A DNA stretch of 46,000 nucleotides from Chrysomallon squamiferum (GCA_012295275.1 CM022672.1:30946027-30992026), one strand, 5' to 3'; shown: positions 27,717 through 39,969, counted from the stretch's first letter. Made by a program: numbers and translations. The notes: a model not told the origin generated them from the letters alone.

Positions 27717-27919
27717 ATTGCGTGTTTATGTTACATTAAAAATAGCATTTCTCTTGCGAAACAGTAGACTGAAGAAACGTCGACTCAAGCAATAATCACG
27801 AAATTTATTTTAAAAATAATACAGAAAAAGAAAAGAAAAACAGACAGAAAAAAAAAGTAACGGTAGAAAATAAAAATAACGGAACGAAGAAGAAAAAGAG
27901 AAAGAAAATTGAAAAGATG

Positions 27920-28345
27920 TATCGACTGTTTAACCTGCTAAATCATTTTAATTCCCAGACGGTTTTTTTCTCTCTCTCTCTCTTCTTCTTCTTTAAACGA
28001 AAGCGAACATATGCCGCATTATATCAGCGATCAGATCCGGTGTTAGTTTTTGTTCTGTCGACTAAGACAGATTGCTTAATCCAAAATCATATTGACCGGA
28101 TCAAGAATTGCTTCAATTGTGTGCCACTGTTGACTTGCCTTTGTCGCTGGCGGTAGACTGAGATCGTTTGCTTTATTAGCTTTCAGAACGCGCGACTTTC
28201 CTGGGTTTTCACTGCGTCGACAAATGACGTTTTATTTGGCGTTCGTGACGTGGCAGCCCTCCAAAAGATTTGTTCAGTTATGGCAATTCGAGAATGAATT
28301 CCTCTGCTCCAAAAGACTTTAATTCCTCTCCGATATCAGTTCACT
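27920..28345. other. Repeat-poor, GC-richer island
   Basis: Mixed composition; includes cgttcgtgacgtggcag near 28241 (TGACGTGG, a CRE/UPRE-like word). No coding recognised. Confidence 0.3.
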
Positions 28346-28489
28346 GGCATGAATAGATTCATTTTTTTATCCAAGTAATGAAAGGTCAGTGTCACGGGTT
28401 CCAATACCAAACACATTTACCGTTTTGAAACTTTCCCTAATTTTTCTCCATTGTCCGTCGCTTGTATTTGATACTGATTCAAATTGATA

Positions 28490-28894
28490 CAACATGCACG
28501 CACCCACACAGATACACACACATACACTGACAAACACAAATGCGGGCACTCATACACACACACATATAACAAACTTACGAACACACAGATATGCATACAA
28601 CACATACACATAAAATAGATTCATGCACATAAAACACATTCACTTAGACAAACCTGTAGGCCACAGATCGCACAGACAGACTCATGCACGTTACAGTGTA
28701 AATCTCTAGGTTCACTGACCGATATATAAATTATAAAGAAGAAGAGAAAAAAAAAGAAAGATGTCCAGTTGTAAATGAGAATATTGACAAGATCAGTTAA
28801 TTAACTTTCTGAACTTTCTCACGTTTAACGCGAACTGCAAACGCGAATTTGGTAATTATTAAAAAAAAGTTTCGAAAACTTGAAATCACACGCA

Positions 28895-28929
<35 letters not shown>

Positions 28930-29165
28930 ATTCACGCAGACAAACATACACACATATTTTATTTCCTTATTTCCTATATATAAAAGAAGGAAATAAAGAT
29001 TAAAATTTTACATATATCTGTATATACACGCACACGTACGCAAAACACATTTTACTTTTATTTTCTTATTTAATAGATATAAAAGAAGGAAATAAAACTA
29101 AAATTTTATATAAATAAAAATACACACACACAACCACACACACTAACACACACACTAACGCACAC
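28490..29165. repeat. CA-rich cryptically simple tract
   Basis: Irregular cacaca/catacaca words, a pure (CA)n at about 28897-28926, and two ~100-bp related segments (acacatattttatttcctta with ataaaagaaggaaataaa at 28950-29000, and again at 29045-29095). Confidence 0.85.
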
Positions 29166-29224
29166 AGCTACCTAACATCTTGATTCAGTAATCACATAAA
29201 ACACAAGACTGCTGCTACCAGTTC

Positions 29225-29620
29225 ACGAAAAAAAAAAAAAAAAATACGAACGACATTTGCGTCCACTAATTAGCGAGTCTTTATTGACTTTGCTTGTTTG
29301 TTTAGCGGCTGTCTTAATAAAGTAAGTCGCAGATTCGTCTCTCGTTCGCTGATGTACATTAATCAACACCTCTGCGCTTGCGTTCATACAGCGCCACCTT
29401 CTATCACTCGCCGCCTTCGGCTAACCCAGAACGAGTCCGAGTTGACATTACGTTCCGAAGCAGACGTCTCGCTATAACTTTGCGCGCTCCGCGGCTTATA
29501 TTTCATCCACGATTTATGTCCATTCGGAGCAATAACACAACGCCTCGAGAACTTTCCACAACACCTTTGCGAGTTTCTGGTCATAGTCCTTAATATCGGT
29601 GTGTTTATCATCATCAATTA
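29225..29620. other. Repeat-poor, GC-richer island with CTCF-like site
   Basis: CpG-containing balanced sequence. CAGCGCCACCT at 29389-29399 matches the core preferred by insect-type CTCF (AGGTGGCGCTG on the other strand). Open frames of 71-77 codons on both strands have no recognised domain. A boundary/enhancer role between the two genes is inference. Confidence 0.35.
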
Positions 29621-29964
29621 TGTATGATTCCTGTAAAATTAATTGTTTCAAATTACGACTCTCGCTGTCTCTGTGTGTGACATATTTGTCTAGATTTCTC
29701 CGTGCACATTTAAGAAAACACTTTTTTTATTTTCTGTTTAGATGTTGTGACATCGTCGTATGTTTCCGTAGACGTAAAGTCGATTATTTTGGAATTTGTT
29801 TTAAAGAACTATTTCAACATCCAGAAAACAAGGTACAGGGAACCATTAGCTCAAAAAATATATTTATTTAAATAAAAATTCTGTAATGATTAAATTAAAA
29901 GCACGAAATAGTCATCAAATTCTGAATCTATTTTATTCGGAGAAAAAGATGATTTTTTTTTTTG

Positions 29965-31774
29965 CTTACGCTTAATGTGCAGGGCTATTTAAAGAGTTCT
30001 GGTTTCTTCTTTTCAAATACTCGTTTAAACTTAATGTGTAGGCCTATTTACAGTTACGTTTAAATAATGACAGTATCCAGGTTTCTTGTTTTCAAGTATT
30101 CGCTTTCGCTTAGTATGTAGGCCTGCTTACAGTTATATTAATATATAGGCCTCTTTACAGTGTCCGTATTCTTTCTTTTCAAACACTCGCTTAAGCTTAG
30201 AAAGTAAGCCTATTTACAGTTATGTTAATATTAAGGCCTGTTTAAAGTGTTCTGGTTTCTTCTTTTCAAATACTCGCTTACGCTTAATATATAGGCCTGT
30301 TTACAGTTATGTTAATAAGAAGACCTGTCTTCAGTTACCTTAATATATAGTGTTCATGATTGTTCTTTTTAAACAGTCGCTTACTTTAATATATAGGCCT
30401 ATTTACAGTTATGTTAATCTGAAGACCCATTTACAGTTAGGTTAACGTGAAAACCTATTTACAGTTATTTTAATATGAAGACATATTTACAGTTATGTTA
30501 ATATGAAGATCTATTACAGTTATGATGATATGAATACCTATTTACAGTTACGTTAATATGAAGATCTATTACAGTTATGTTAATATGAAGACCTGTTACA
30601 GTCATGTTAATGTGAAGATCTATTTACAGTTATGTTAATATGAAGATCTATTACAGTTATGTTAATGTGAAGATCTATTTACAGTTATGTTAATATGAAG
30701 ACCTGTTACAGTCATGTTAATGTGAAGATCTATTACAGTTATGTTAATATGAAGACCTATTTACAGTTATGTTAATATGAAGACCTATTTACAGTTATGT
30801 TAATGTAAAGACCTATTTACAGTTATGTTAATCTGAAGACCCATTTACAGTTATGTTAATGTAAAGACCTATTTACAGTTATGTTAATATGAAGACCTAT
30901 TTACAGTTATGTTAATGTGAAGACCTATTTACAGTTATGTTAATGTGAAGACCTATTTACAGTTATGTTAATATGAAGACCTATTTACAGTTATGTTAAT
31001 GTGAAGACCTATTTACAGTTATGTTAATATGAAGACCTATTTACAGTTATGTTAATATGAAGACATATTTACAGTTATGCTAATATGAAGATCTATTACA
31101 GTTATGATGATATGAATACCTATTTACAGTTACGTTAATATGAAGATCTATTACAGTTATGTTAATATGAAGACCTGTTACAGTGATGTTAATATGAAGA
31201 CCTATTTACAGTTATGTTAATATGAAGACCTATTTACAGTTATGTTAATGTGAAGACCTATTTACAGTTATGTTAATATGAAGATATATTACAGTTATGT
31301 TAATATGAAGACCTATTTACAGTTATGTTAATATGAATACCTATTTACAGTTATGTTAATGTGAAGACCTATTTACAGTTATGTTAATATGAATACCTAT
31401 TTACAGTTATGTTAATGTGAAGACCTATTTACAGTTATGTTAATGTGAAGATCTATTACAGTGACGTTAATATGAAGACCTATTTACAGTTATGTTAATA
31501 TGAAGACCTATTTACAGTTATGTTAATGTGAAGACCTATTTACAGTTATGTTAATATGAAGATATATTACAGTTATGATGATATGATTACCTATTTACAG
31601 TTATGTTAATATATTTACAGAGTAAAGGTTTCTTCTTTTTCAAATACTCGCTTACGCTTAATATATAGGCCTACTACAGTTATTTTAATATACAGGCCTA
31701 TTTAAAGTATGCTGTTTTTTTTTTTTCAAGTAATCGCTTACGTATAATTATATGGGTCTATTTAAATTTACTTT

Positions 31775-31826
<52 letters not shown>

Positions 31827-32225
31827 AATGCCTATTCAAAGTGTCCCTGTTTCTTTTTTGAAATACTCGCTTACGATTAGCATGTAGGCATATATACAGT
31901 TATGTTAATACGAAAATCTATTTTCATTTATATTAATATATAAGCCTATTTATAGTTATGTTAATATGAAGACCTATTTTCAGTTATGTTAATACATAAG
32001 CCTATTTATAGTTATGTTAATAGGAAGATCTATTTTCATGTACATTAATATGAAGACCTAATTCTTATGTTAATTATATATATATATATATATATAAATT
32101 TTTTTTTAAAAAAAACACAAAAAACTACTTAAACTTATGTTAAAATGAAGACCTACTTACAACTTATGCTAATATGACGACCTATATACGGTTATGCTAA
32201 TATGAAGGCCTCTTTGCAGTGTCCA
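29965..32225 (+). repeat. 2.2-kb minisatellite, 28-bp core unit with longer flanking units
   Basis: The core unit gaagacctatttacagttat + gttaatgt (28 bp; a 27-bp-class variant lacks one T and reads gatctattacag) is repeated some forty times at about 30,390-31,620. Both edges hold longer units containing tttcttcttttcaaatactc + gcttacgcttaatatatagg + cct. Insertions include a (CA)n at 31779-31817 and a (TA)n at about 32077-32096. Confidence 0.96.
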
Positions 32226-32560
32226 GTTTTCATCTTTCTTTAACATAACGAATGGAATGTGCTGGTTTGCCGTGTCTGTCTTGACATTTGTTATTCACTG
32301 GACCTGCCAGGCAGAGTGTCACCATCGTTTTACTCACAAACAGCCTGGCTCTTAACGTCTTTCTAATGGCCGGATGTAACATGGTATTACAATTATTAAA
32401 CATGGTCAGGGGGTAATTTTCCTATTATTTATCGGGTGTCATAAGAACGATGAGACGGAAACATCAATTACATCTTCTTTTTTTTTTTTTGGCTTTGTTT
32501 TGAGAGCTAGCTACCGTTATCTTGCGGTTTCTGAACATTAAAAAAGTTTAATATTTTGAT
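32226..32560. other. Short repeat-poor stretch
   Basis: About 200 bp of mixed composition (32,240-32,450), then AT-rich. No gene recognised. Confidence 0.35.
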
Positions 32561-32583
32561 CAAGAAATGTCAGTTCTTCTGGC

Positions 32584-32616
<33 letters not shown>

Positions 32617-33150
32617 ATAATTTTATCCGTATAATAAGAATTATCAATACTTTTATATTTCTTTGTCAGTAAATGTCGATTATGTTTGGCATTGTTTTAA
32701 ACTGATATTTTGATTAGTAAATGTTCGATTGATATACGTATAGTAAGAATTGTTCATACGTTTCTGTTTCTTTATTCAGTGAACGTCCATTATGTATGGC
32801 ATTGTTTTACGATTTCGTATAATAAGAATCGTTGTAACTTTTATATTTTTATCAGTAAACGTCGAATATTTTTTTTGGCATTGGTTAATGTTATCCGTAT
32901 ATAAATAATTCTTAATACTTTTTTTTACTTTTTTTTTTATTAGTAAATATAGATTTTTTTGGCATTGTTTTATGGCATCGATATGATAACAGTTATAACT
33001 TATATACTTTTATCAGTAAATGTCGATTTTTTTTTTTTTTTTTTGTTTTTTACTTTGTATTGTACTAGAGCCAACTTCAATCTCGTGCAATAAGTATAAT
33101 AAGAATTGTTAGCATTTTATATTTGTTTTATCAGTAAGAAGCCATTCAAA
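32560..33150 (+). repeat. Diverged minisatellite, ~73-117-bp units
   Basis: Anchor cagtaaatgtcgattatgtt + tggcattgtttta recurs at about 32667, 32777, 32852, 32941 and 33013, each followed by cgtataataagaattgttaa + tacttttatatttttat. Unit length varies because T-runs have grown in different copies. Confidence 0.88.
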
Positions 33151-33395
33151 CACAGTGTGTATATGTGGAATGTATTAAATATAACTGTCTAAAACAGTAA
33201 TAAAGTTTTAATATTTTTAAACGTAAACGAAATGTAATGGATACATTTTTAAATACGATAACGTAAAGGAAATGTAATGGATAAGTTTGAACTTGGAGAA
33301 TTTATTCTTCATTTGAAGTTGAGTAAATCACTGTTAAATGGAATTAATTTGATATAAAATAATGGAAGGGTAAGAATTATAATACACATTAGAAT

Positions 33396-33475
33396 AGTAA
33401 TACAATACAATACAATACAACGTAATATATATTATAATATAATATAATACATAAAATAGAATATATTAGAAATTT
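33396..33475. repeat. (AATAC)n and TA-rich microsatellite
   Basis: Four to five AATAC units followed by degenerate ATAAT words. Confidence 0.85.
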
Positions 33476-34020
33476 CATTACTTTTACGCATTTGTTCCTA
33501 CAGAACGTTATCATATAACACAATGATATTATAATAATAACTACTAAAAGATGCAATGTGGCTTTCGCTTACGACAGCTAAAGTGAAACAGAATAAAGAG
33601 AATAAAGTAAGTAAATACAGTTTGAAAAAGTTCAAACGGAGTAAATAAATGCATCAAACAAACGTCCATTTTTTTTTTTTTTTTCGAAATGTGACCAAGC
33701 GACAAAAAGAAAAGCAATGATTATTTCAGCAAATATCCAAGTAACTTTTTTTTTTTTTTTTTACTCACCATCAGGTCGCTTATTACCTGCGTCAACATCA
33801 AAGGTCACGGAGGCTAAATGAATCTACAGTTCGTCTGGGAGAAACGCCAAGGATAAAATTCCAACAAAAAGATCTAAATGTGTCTGTTCTGTATTAATAA
33901 CAACTAAACGGGGAAAGAAAACCAAGTTTAAAAAATGATGAGCAATGTGAAATAAAATGAATCCAGGTTAAAAAGAGATACAGTTCTGATTAATTCGGTA
34001 ACTAGTGGTAAATAGCATTA
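33476..34020. other. AT-rich intergenic sequence, no feature
   Basis: T-runs at about 33668-33684 and 33746-33762; nothing else recognised. Confidence 0.5.
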
Positions 34021-34051
34021 TTTAGCATTATATATATATATATATATATAT

Positions 34052-34119
34052 AAGCAAGTACAGTTTTAAAACCAGAATATTACCTAAAATTTGATAAGCC
34101 AGAATTTGTATTGACAAGC

Positions 34120-34150
<31 letters not shown>

Positions 34151-35037
34151 GACATTTCAGTTTTATTACAAACAGAAAATGAAGCAATGAAAGAAAAAGG
34201 CTGAGATATGATTATGATTATATATATATAAATTCTGACTTATTAAATTGTAGGTACTATTTTGGTTTTAAAACTTACCTACAAAATGTTATGGTTATCA
34301 AACTGCAGTTAATGCTCTTGTTAACTCAGTCACTAATGGTGTATAACAATAATTACATAACATGTTTTAATACTTGTCAATGAAAATGTTCTGGGTTATC
34401 AAATTGTAGATTAGCTCACTTTTAACTTGGGGTTTCGGATCAAACTGGGCCTTCGCTGTGAGAGGCTGTCTATTTCACCTCGCGTTACTATAGCAACATT
34501 TCTAGTAAAATTAGCTACGTTTTTACTACGTCTGCGTCACCTCGAGTTTCTATAGCAACCTTCTCGTAACATTTCCTACGTCATACAAAACGTTTTAATT
34601 AAAATTTTATCGTTCAGTGATAAAGTAGCTGCCCATTTCATATACCGGTCACTTAAATTGCTGCTTATTAAAATTTATTCGGGTAATTAGTATTCATGGC
34701 TGTCTCATGGGCAAGTTCATTTTTTATGACTATAATTAGGTTCATATAACACCCGCATCCAAAGTGGACATGCTCCTTAAACATTTAAACTTAATTGAAT
34801 AAGTTACACTTACCAGTTTTCGTTCAGACAAACCTATATTCATTTCATGTCCAGTGATATTAAAAAATCGTAATAAATATTATCTTCAAATTTTATTGCA
34901 TTATATCAAAGTTTACGTACGTCATAATTTCTTATTTTCTGACTTCTGTGCCAATGTAACCCGGTACCCATAATCATATCCCAGCCTTTTTCTTTCATTG
35001 CTTCATTTTCTGTTTGTAACGAAAATGAAATAACGCC
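34052..35037. mobile_element. Nested inverted-repeat element (possible non-autonomous foldback/MITE)
   Basis: Outer pair: 34148-34216 and 34969-35037 are inverted copies, 63 of 69 bases identical by eye, both opening GGCG. Second pair: about 34053-34107 and 34230-34277, inverted, sharing aaattctg(a/g)cttat and ggttttaaaact. Two direct copies of atgtt(a/c)t(g)ggttatcaaa lie at 34288 and 34387. No protein-coding frame is present and no clear target-site duplication was seen, so the family is unknown. (TA)n runs (34030-34052, 34122-34147) sit at the left edge. Confidence 0.55.
34484..34559. promoter_or_regulatory. Two X-box-like palindromes (RFX-type) in a 62-bp direct repeat
   Basis: GTTACTATAGCAAC at 34484-34497 and GTTTCTATAGCAAC at 34546-34559, each inside tcacctcg(c/a)gtt...tatagcaac + (a/c)tt(t)ct(a/c)gtaa. 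Both fit the X-box pattern GTT.C....G.AAC bound by RFX factors. They lie within the inverted-repeat element, so they may be repeat-borne. Confidence 0.4.
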
Positions 35038-35039
35038 AA

Positions 35040-35730
35040 GAAGTGGATTTTATTCCCATTATTTTTACTTTTTTTCTTCTTTTTTTTTTTGTGATTTACT
35101 CCAAATCATCTTCGCCTGATGAAATGGCTAGGAGGTCACCTGACCTACAATAATCATATCTAGATGAGTTTCATTATTGATTGATCGTTATATCAGAGGT
35201 TATTATTAGTACTCTTTTGTACAAGTAATATATGACGCAAGCGCCCATTATTCACTGTTATGGTGGCAACCAAATACTCGACATTAATATCAGGCCTCGT
35301 CTTTCTAACCTGAAATATTAACAGCAGACATCTTCATCATTAAATACTATTTGTTTTACAGTAATCACATACTGGAACAATATTCACGTGCTGGAACAAA
35401 ATACATTTATTATAATTGTCCAAAAAAACCCCAGTAATCATAATTAACTTTTGATATAGTTTAATATGACGATTTAAACATGGTGTCTGGTTGTATAAAA
35501 TAAAAGCTAATATATTTATTTTTAATTGAAGTATGTTTCTTCCTCGATCTAGTAAATTTAATGTTATATATATATTTTTTTTTTTTTGAGAGTCATAGTA
35601 CATACAAATAAATAAATAAAAACGAAAGAAAAACACTTTATTTTTTTGTTTGTTTTTGTACCGCCTTCCTCACTTGTCAGAAGTAATTTGTATAAAATGT
35701 ATTCCTATGACCAGAAAGGGTAAAAGTCAA
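35040..35730. other. Intergenic, no gene recognised
   Basis: AT-rich with T-runs near 35077-35090 and 35574-35587. A 98-codon minus-strand frame here is AT-driven and without motif. Confidence 0.45.
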
Positions 35731-35737
35731 TAAATTA

Positions 35738-36085
35738 ATATACTATACTATACTAAACAACACGAATTAATCTATACTGTACTGTACTAAACTAAACTAT
35801 ACTATACTATATTAAACTATACGAATTAAACAATACTATACTATACTAAATATCAAATTAAATCATATTAAACGATACTATATTATACTATTCTATACTA
35901 ATATACTAGTATACTACACTACACTATACTAAACTATATTATATTATACTATACCAAATTAAGCGATACTATGCTATACTATACTATACTATACTATACT
36001 ATACTAGTATCTATACTATACCATACTGTATTATACTATACTATTGTACTATAACATACTATACTATACTATACTATATTTTATC
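35738..36085. repeat. Degenerate (ATACT)n pentanucleotide array
   Basis: About 340 bp of ATACT units with frequent single-base changes, purest at about 35973-36006 and 36056-36077. Confidence 0.95.
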
Positions 36086-36229
36086 TTATTTTATTTTATT
36101 TTTACCTGTAATATTCACGTGATATTTCGCTTTCTAACGTATATTCTTAAGTAAAGACAATTAAAAACTCAAAACAACTCTCGCTTTGATTTTTATTATT
36201 ATTTTTTTTCTACCAGTTTGAAGTTTGGT

Positions 36230-36580
36230 TACACCTACTTACCACTGACCGCTCGGCCTTTAGAAAGACAAAGCCTGAGACCTCAACGAAAAGCTCGACA
36301 CACAGAGAGGTAGGCCGAGGACTCTCTGTGTGTGCAGTGAAAAGCAGTCAGTTTTAATTATTTTCTTTTCAGTGAAAATATCGCTGCGAAAATCATCACC
36401 AGTCGGAGATACGTGAGCTCGTATTGACGGAAAAACACGAAAACGTCTGTGGGAACGATCTCTTTCCAATCTATTCCGTTCCTGCATTCAGGGCTTCATT
36501 CTGCGCGACATGTCCCGTGTACCTGCTAATTTCCTGCCTCCAGTCACCGACACGCGAAGTGATTCAACACCTACGTGCAG
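36230..36580. other. Repeat-poor, GC-richer island
   Basis: Balanced composition with ctctctgtgtg words. Open frames of 74-75 codons on both strands carry no recognised domain. Candidate regulatory DNA. Confidence 0.3.
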
Positions 36581-36754
36581 TGTTTTATATCGAAAAAAAA
36601 AAAAGTAAAAAGAAAAAAGAAAAAAGAAAAAAGAAAAATGTCTCATAATAACTGATTGTGTTAATTAAAACCGTGCAGTGAGAAACACTTCTTTATGGCG
36701 ATCAATCTGACCTTCACCTTGCCAGAATAATAGCCACCCACAGACATTTCGTCA

Positions 36755-36870
36755 CACACATATCTATCTATGTAGCTCTATATTTGCTCTATCTATCTGT
36801 CTATCTATCTACCTGAATATCTGTCTATCTATCTATCTATCTATCTATCTATCCATTTATCTATCTATTT
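36755..36870. repeat. (CTAT)n microsatellite
   Basis: CTAT units with CTGT variants. Confidence 0.95.
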
Positions 36871-37013
36871 TTAATTTCATATATAGTAAACAAATAAATA
36901 AATATTAAGTTCTAAGTTCGTATTCAACCAATCTGTCATTCCAGTATTTAACATTACAGTTCGAAGGTGCCAGATCTATAGAAATCCCTTTTCGGTTGAA
37001 TTTGTTCAATTTA

Positions 37014-37015
<2 letters not shown>

Positions 37016-37108
<93 letters not shown>

Positions 37109-37145
37109 CTGTCTATATATCTATCCGTCTGTCTGTCTGTCTATG
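37016..37145. repeat. (CT)n, (GT)n, (CTGT)n compound microsatellite
   Basis: Pure CT at 37016-37100, then GT and CTGT/CTAT units. Confidence 0.97.
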
Positions 37146-37451
37146 TCTATCAGTCTAGCCTTCTTTATATCCATCTGAAGTAATTACCCGTATTATGTTG
37201 TTGAAATTTTGAATGGTTAATTAAGACACTAACAAACATGAACTAAAAACGTAAACAATCCAGGTCACATTTTTAAACAATTCATTGGTCAAAATACAAA
37301 TGTGAGAACGTCGGCATATTAAAGAAGCTAAGTAAGTATTGTAAACTTGAGATTATCAGTTTAAATCTCACTTGTTCGGGTACTTAAACAAAAAATCAGT
37401 GAGAAAGTAGTTTGTAGTGAAGAGACCAAACATCGAGCTTCTGGTCTCATC

Positions 37452-37782
37452 AAGTTGGGTTTCTTGTCTCATACATACATACATACATACAATCGTATGT
37501 ACATACATACATACACACATACATACATACATATACATACATACATGCATACATACATACATGCATACATACATACACACACATACACACATACATACAT
37601 ATATACATACATACATACATACATGCATGCATGCATGCATACATACATACATACATGCATACATACATACATACATACATATATACCTATACACATACAT
37701 ACATATATACATACATACATACATACATACGTACATACTTACATGCATACATAAATATCAGAATAAGACAAGAAGCCGAGCT

Positions 37783-37783
<1 letters not shown>
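37452..37783. repeat. (CATA)n array bracketed by 23-bp inverted repeats
   Basis: The CATA/CATG array runs from 37471 to about 37752. Left flank 37452-37474 and right flank 37761-37783 are inverted copies (18 of 23 bases by eye, sharing ttcttgtct). Open frames across it, in all phases, are artefacts. Confidence 0.85.

Positions 37784-37786
<3 letters not shown>

Positions 37787-37828
<42 letters not shown>
37787..37828. repeat. (GT)n microsatellite
   Basis: About twenty perfect GT dinucleotides. Confidence 0.98.
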
Positions 37829-37830
<2 letters not shown>

Positions 37831-37979
37831 AAATAAAATAAATAAAAAGTAAAATGCAGGTAAAATAAACACATACAAACGCAAATCTTATGAAACAAAA
37901 AGAAACGAAAGGAAAACGAAATAATAAAATCATTTTACATAGTTTACGTTTAGTTCGTTTAAATATTTTAATTAATTAA

Positions 37980-38900
37980 AAAACAAAAAAAAAAAAAAAA
38001 AAAAAAAATTCAATAAATTTTTTTGGGGGGGTTTGTAAATTTATTTAGATATATATATTTTTTCATTATTTTCATTTATTTACTTTTTACTATTTTTTTC
38101 TTTTTTTCTAGATATTATTTTATTTATTTATTTATTTAGTTAGTTAGTTAATCATTATTCTGTTTTTAAATGATATATCGCCCAGTGCTGATAAATAATC
38201 GTCTGCCTTAACAGAATGCATGCTGTTCCAGAACAACCCCCCTACACCTCCCCACCCGCCCGCGGTTTTGTTCAGGACACTTACAGACAATAACAATGAC
38301 GTAATTTTTACGCTGTAGTCCGTAACTTGAAACGTCATATGCAGGTTCTAAAAGCCACGTAATTCAATCAAAGTACTTAAATCTATGTCTATGTGAGTAT
38401 CTTTGTTGACTGTTTAACATAAGAATACGGTTTAATGTAAATTTTTAAATAAATATTGCCGATCGTATTTACCTCAATTGTCCATCAAGAAAAGCTGCCA
38501 TCTTGTTGGCAGGGATATTGGTTAATAAAATAATTAGTCATAAATCTGTCGTTTCGTTTATTACCTTTGTTTAGTTAACAATTTAAAGATTTCTTCTTTT
38601 TTTTTTCTATTACGATTATTTTTCAGTAAATTAGGCATATATATATATATTATTAGGTTTTAAGACAGTTAAATGAAGTAGCCAAACATTTCTCATCAGT
38701 TAATACCAGACGAATTGATGATGTTTAACTTTTAGAAAACATTTACATTTTATTTATTTTTATTTTTGTTTTTTATTTTATTATTATTATTTTTTTTTAA
38801 ATCTGTTTCCAAATAATTTTCTAATAACACTTTTGATGAATTTTTGAACGAAACAAGATTTATTATTATTATTTTAATGTTATTGAATTATTTATCATAA
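37980..38900. other. AT-rich intergenic sequence
   Basis: Poly(A) at 37981-38008, G8 at about 38023-38031 and a GC-richer patch at 38,200-38,340. No gene recognised. Confidence 0.45.
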
Positions 38901-38901
38901 T

Positions 38902-39039
<138 letters not shown>

Positions 39040-39040
<1 letters not shown>

Positions 39041-39406
39041 CGAAAAAGAGAGAAGCAATATTCAGATAAACATTTGTATTAACTGTTAATACTTTCCGAA
39101 TCTCTTGTTTACATAGTCGACTGATATTGCTGAAATCGGACTTACGTTTGCTAGATATATTAAAAAAGATTCTAATATTAGAATGTCGACATTTCGTCAC
39201 CAAATATTTATTTTAAATTACTACACCTCTATATTACTAGTCTCATAAAGCTTATCCTTTATATTCTATGAATAAGTAAATCTTTATTAAAATAGATCGT
39301 TTATTGTGAAGATCACGTACATTTTTGCTGCTGTTTTTTTTTTAATGCGAAATATTTATTAAACAGCATTCAAGTATATAATCAACCATACGTTTGAAAG
39401 CTGTCC

Positions 39407-39437
<31 letters not shown>

Positions 39438-39960
39438 TAAAAATGAAAAAAAAAATTAAAATAAAATAACATTGATAATAATAATAATAATAAAAAAATT
39501 AATAATAATAAAAAAAATAAATTGAGGATAGAAAAAAAAATCAAATTATTACTATGATAACTGCTTAAGAAAACACATTTCTTATTTTTTTATTTATTTA
39601 ATTTAACGCAACATTTATATAGATTTATTTCATTATAATGTTAGATTAACGTTATTTAGTCCCTGTAATCCACGCGTGTTCGTACGTAACAGTACATTTG
39701 CATAACTATTTATCAGTAAACTGATAATACCAGACGTTAATAATTTTACATATGTCGAATTACAGATACGAAGAAGAAGAAGAAGAAAAAGAAGAAGGAG
39801 AAAAAAACAAAACAAAAAACACGACGACTAATGAAACATGCTGCGCAATATTCACGTAGCTTTACGAAACTGACAAACCATTTCATTCGCTCAGCGGAAA
39901 AAAAAAAAAAAAAAGAGAAGAAGAAGAAAAAAAATAACGAAAGAAGAAGAAGAAAAAAGA
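39040..39960. other. AT-rich intergenic sequence with A-runs and AAG/AAT triplets
   Basis: Poly(A) at 39407-39435, AAT at 39470-39510, GAA-rich at 39769-39800 and 39900-39960. No gene recognised. Confidence 0.5.
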
Positions 39961-39969
39961 AAGGTTTCA

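Noticed and set aside
29378-29617. Arg/Ser-rich open frames on both strands as a possible small gene
   Set aside because: Both strands are open because the island is GC-richer and short; neither peptide shows a domain or splice support.
29965-32225. CRISPR-like periodicity in the 28-bp array
   Set aside because: Units are directly adjacent with no unique spacers, and the context is an animal genome; it is a minisatellite.
34148-35037. Assigning the inverted-repeat element to a named transposon family
   Set aside because: The termini (GGCG...CGCC) and lack of a clear target-site duplication do not let me place it, and no transposase fragment is present.
37330-37385. tRNA-derived SINE suggested by a B-box-like cagtttaaatctcac
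   Set aside because: No matching A box at the right distance and no cloverleaf; too degenerate to support.
37368-37852. Long open frames (up to 139 codons) across the CATA array
   Set aside because: A tetranucleotide repeat without stops is open in all frames; the peptides are only His/Thr/Tyr/Ile or Met/Tyr/Val/Cys repeats.
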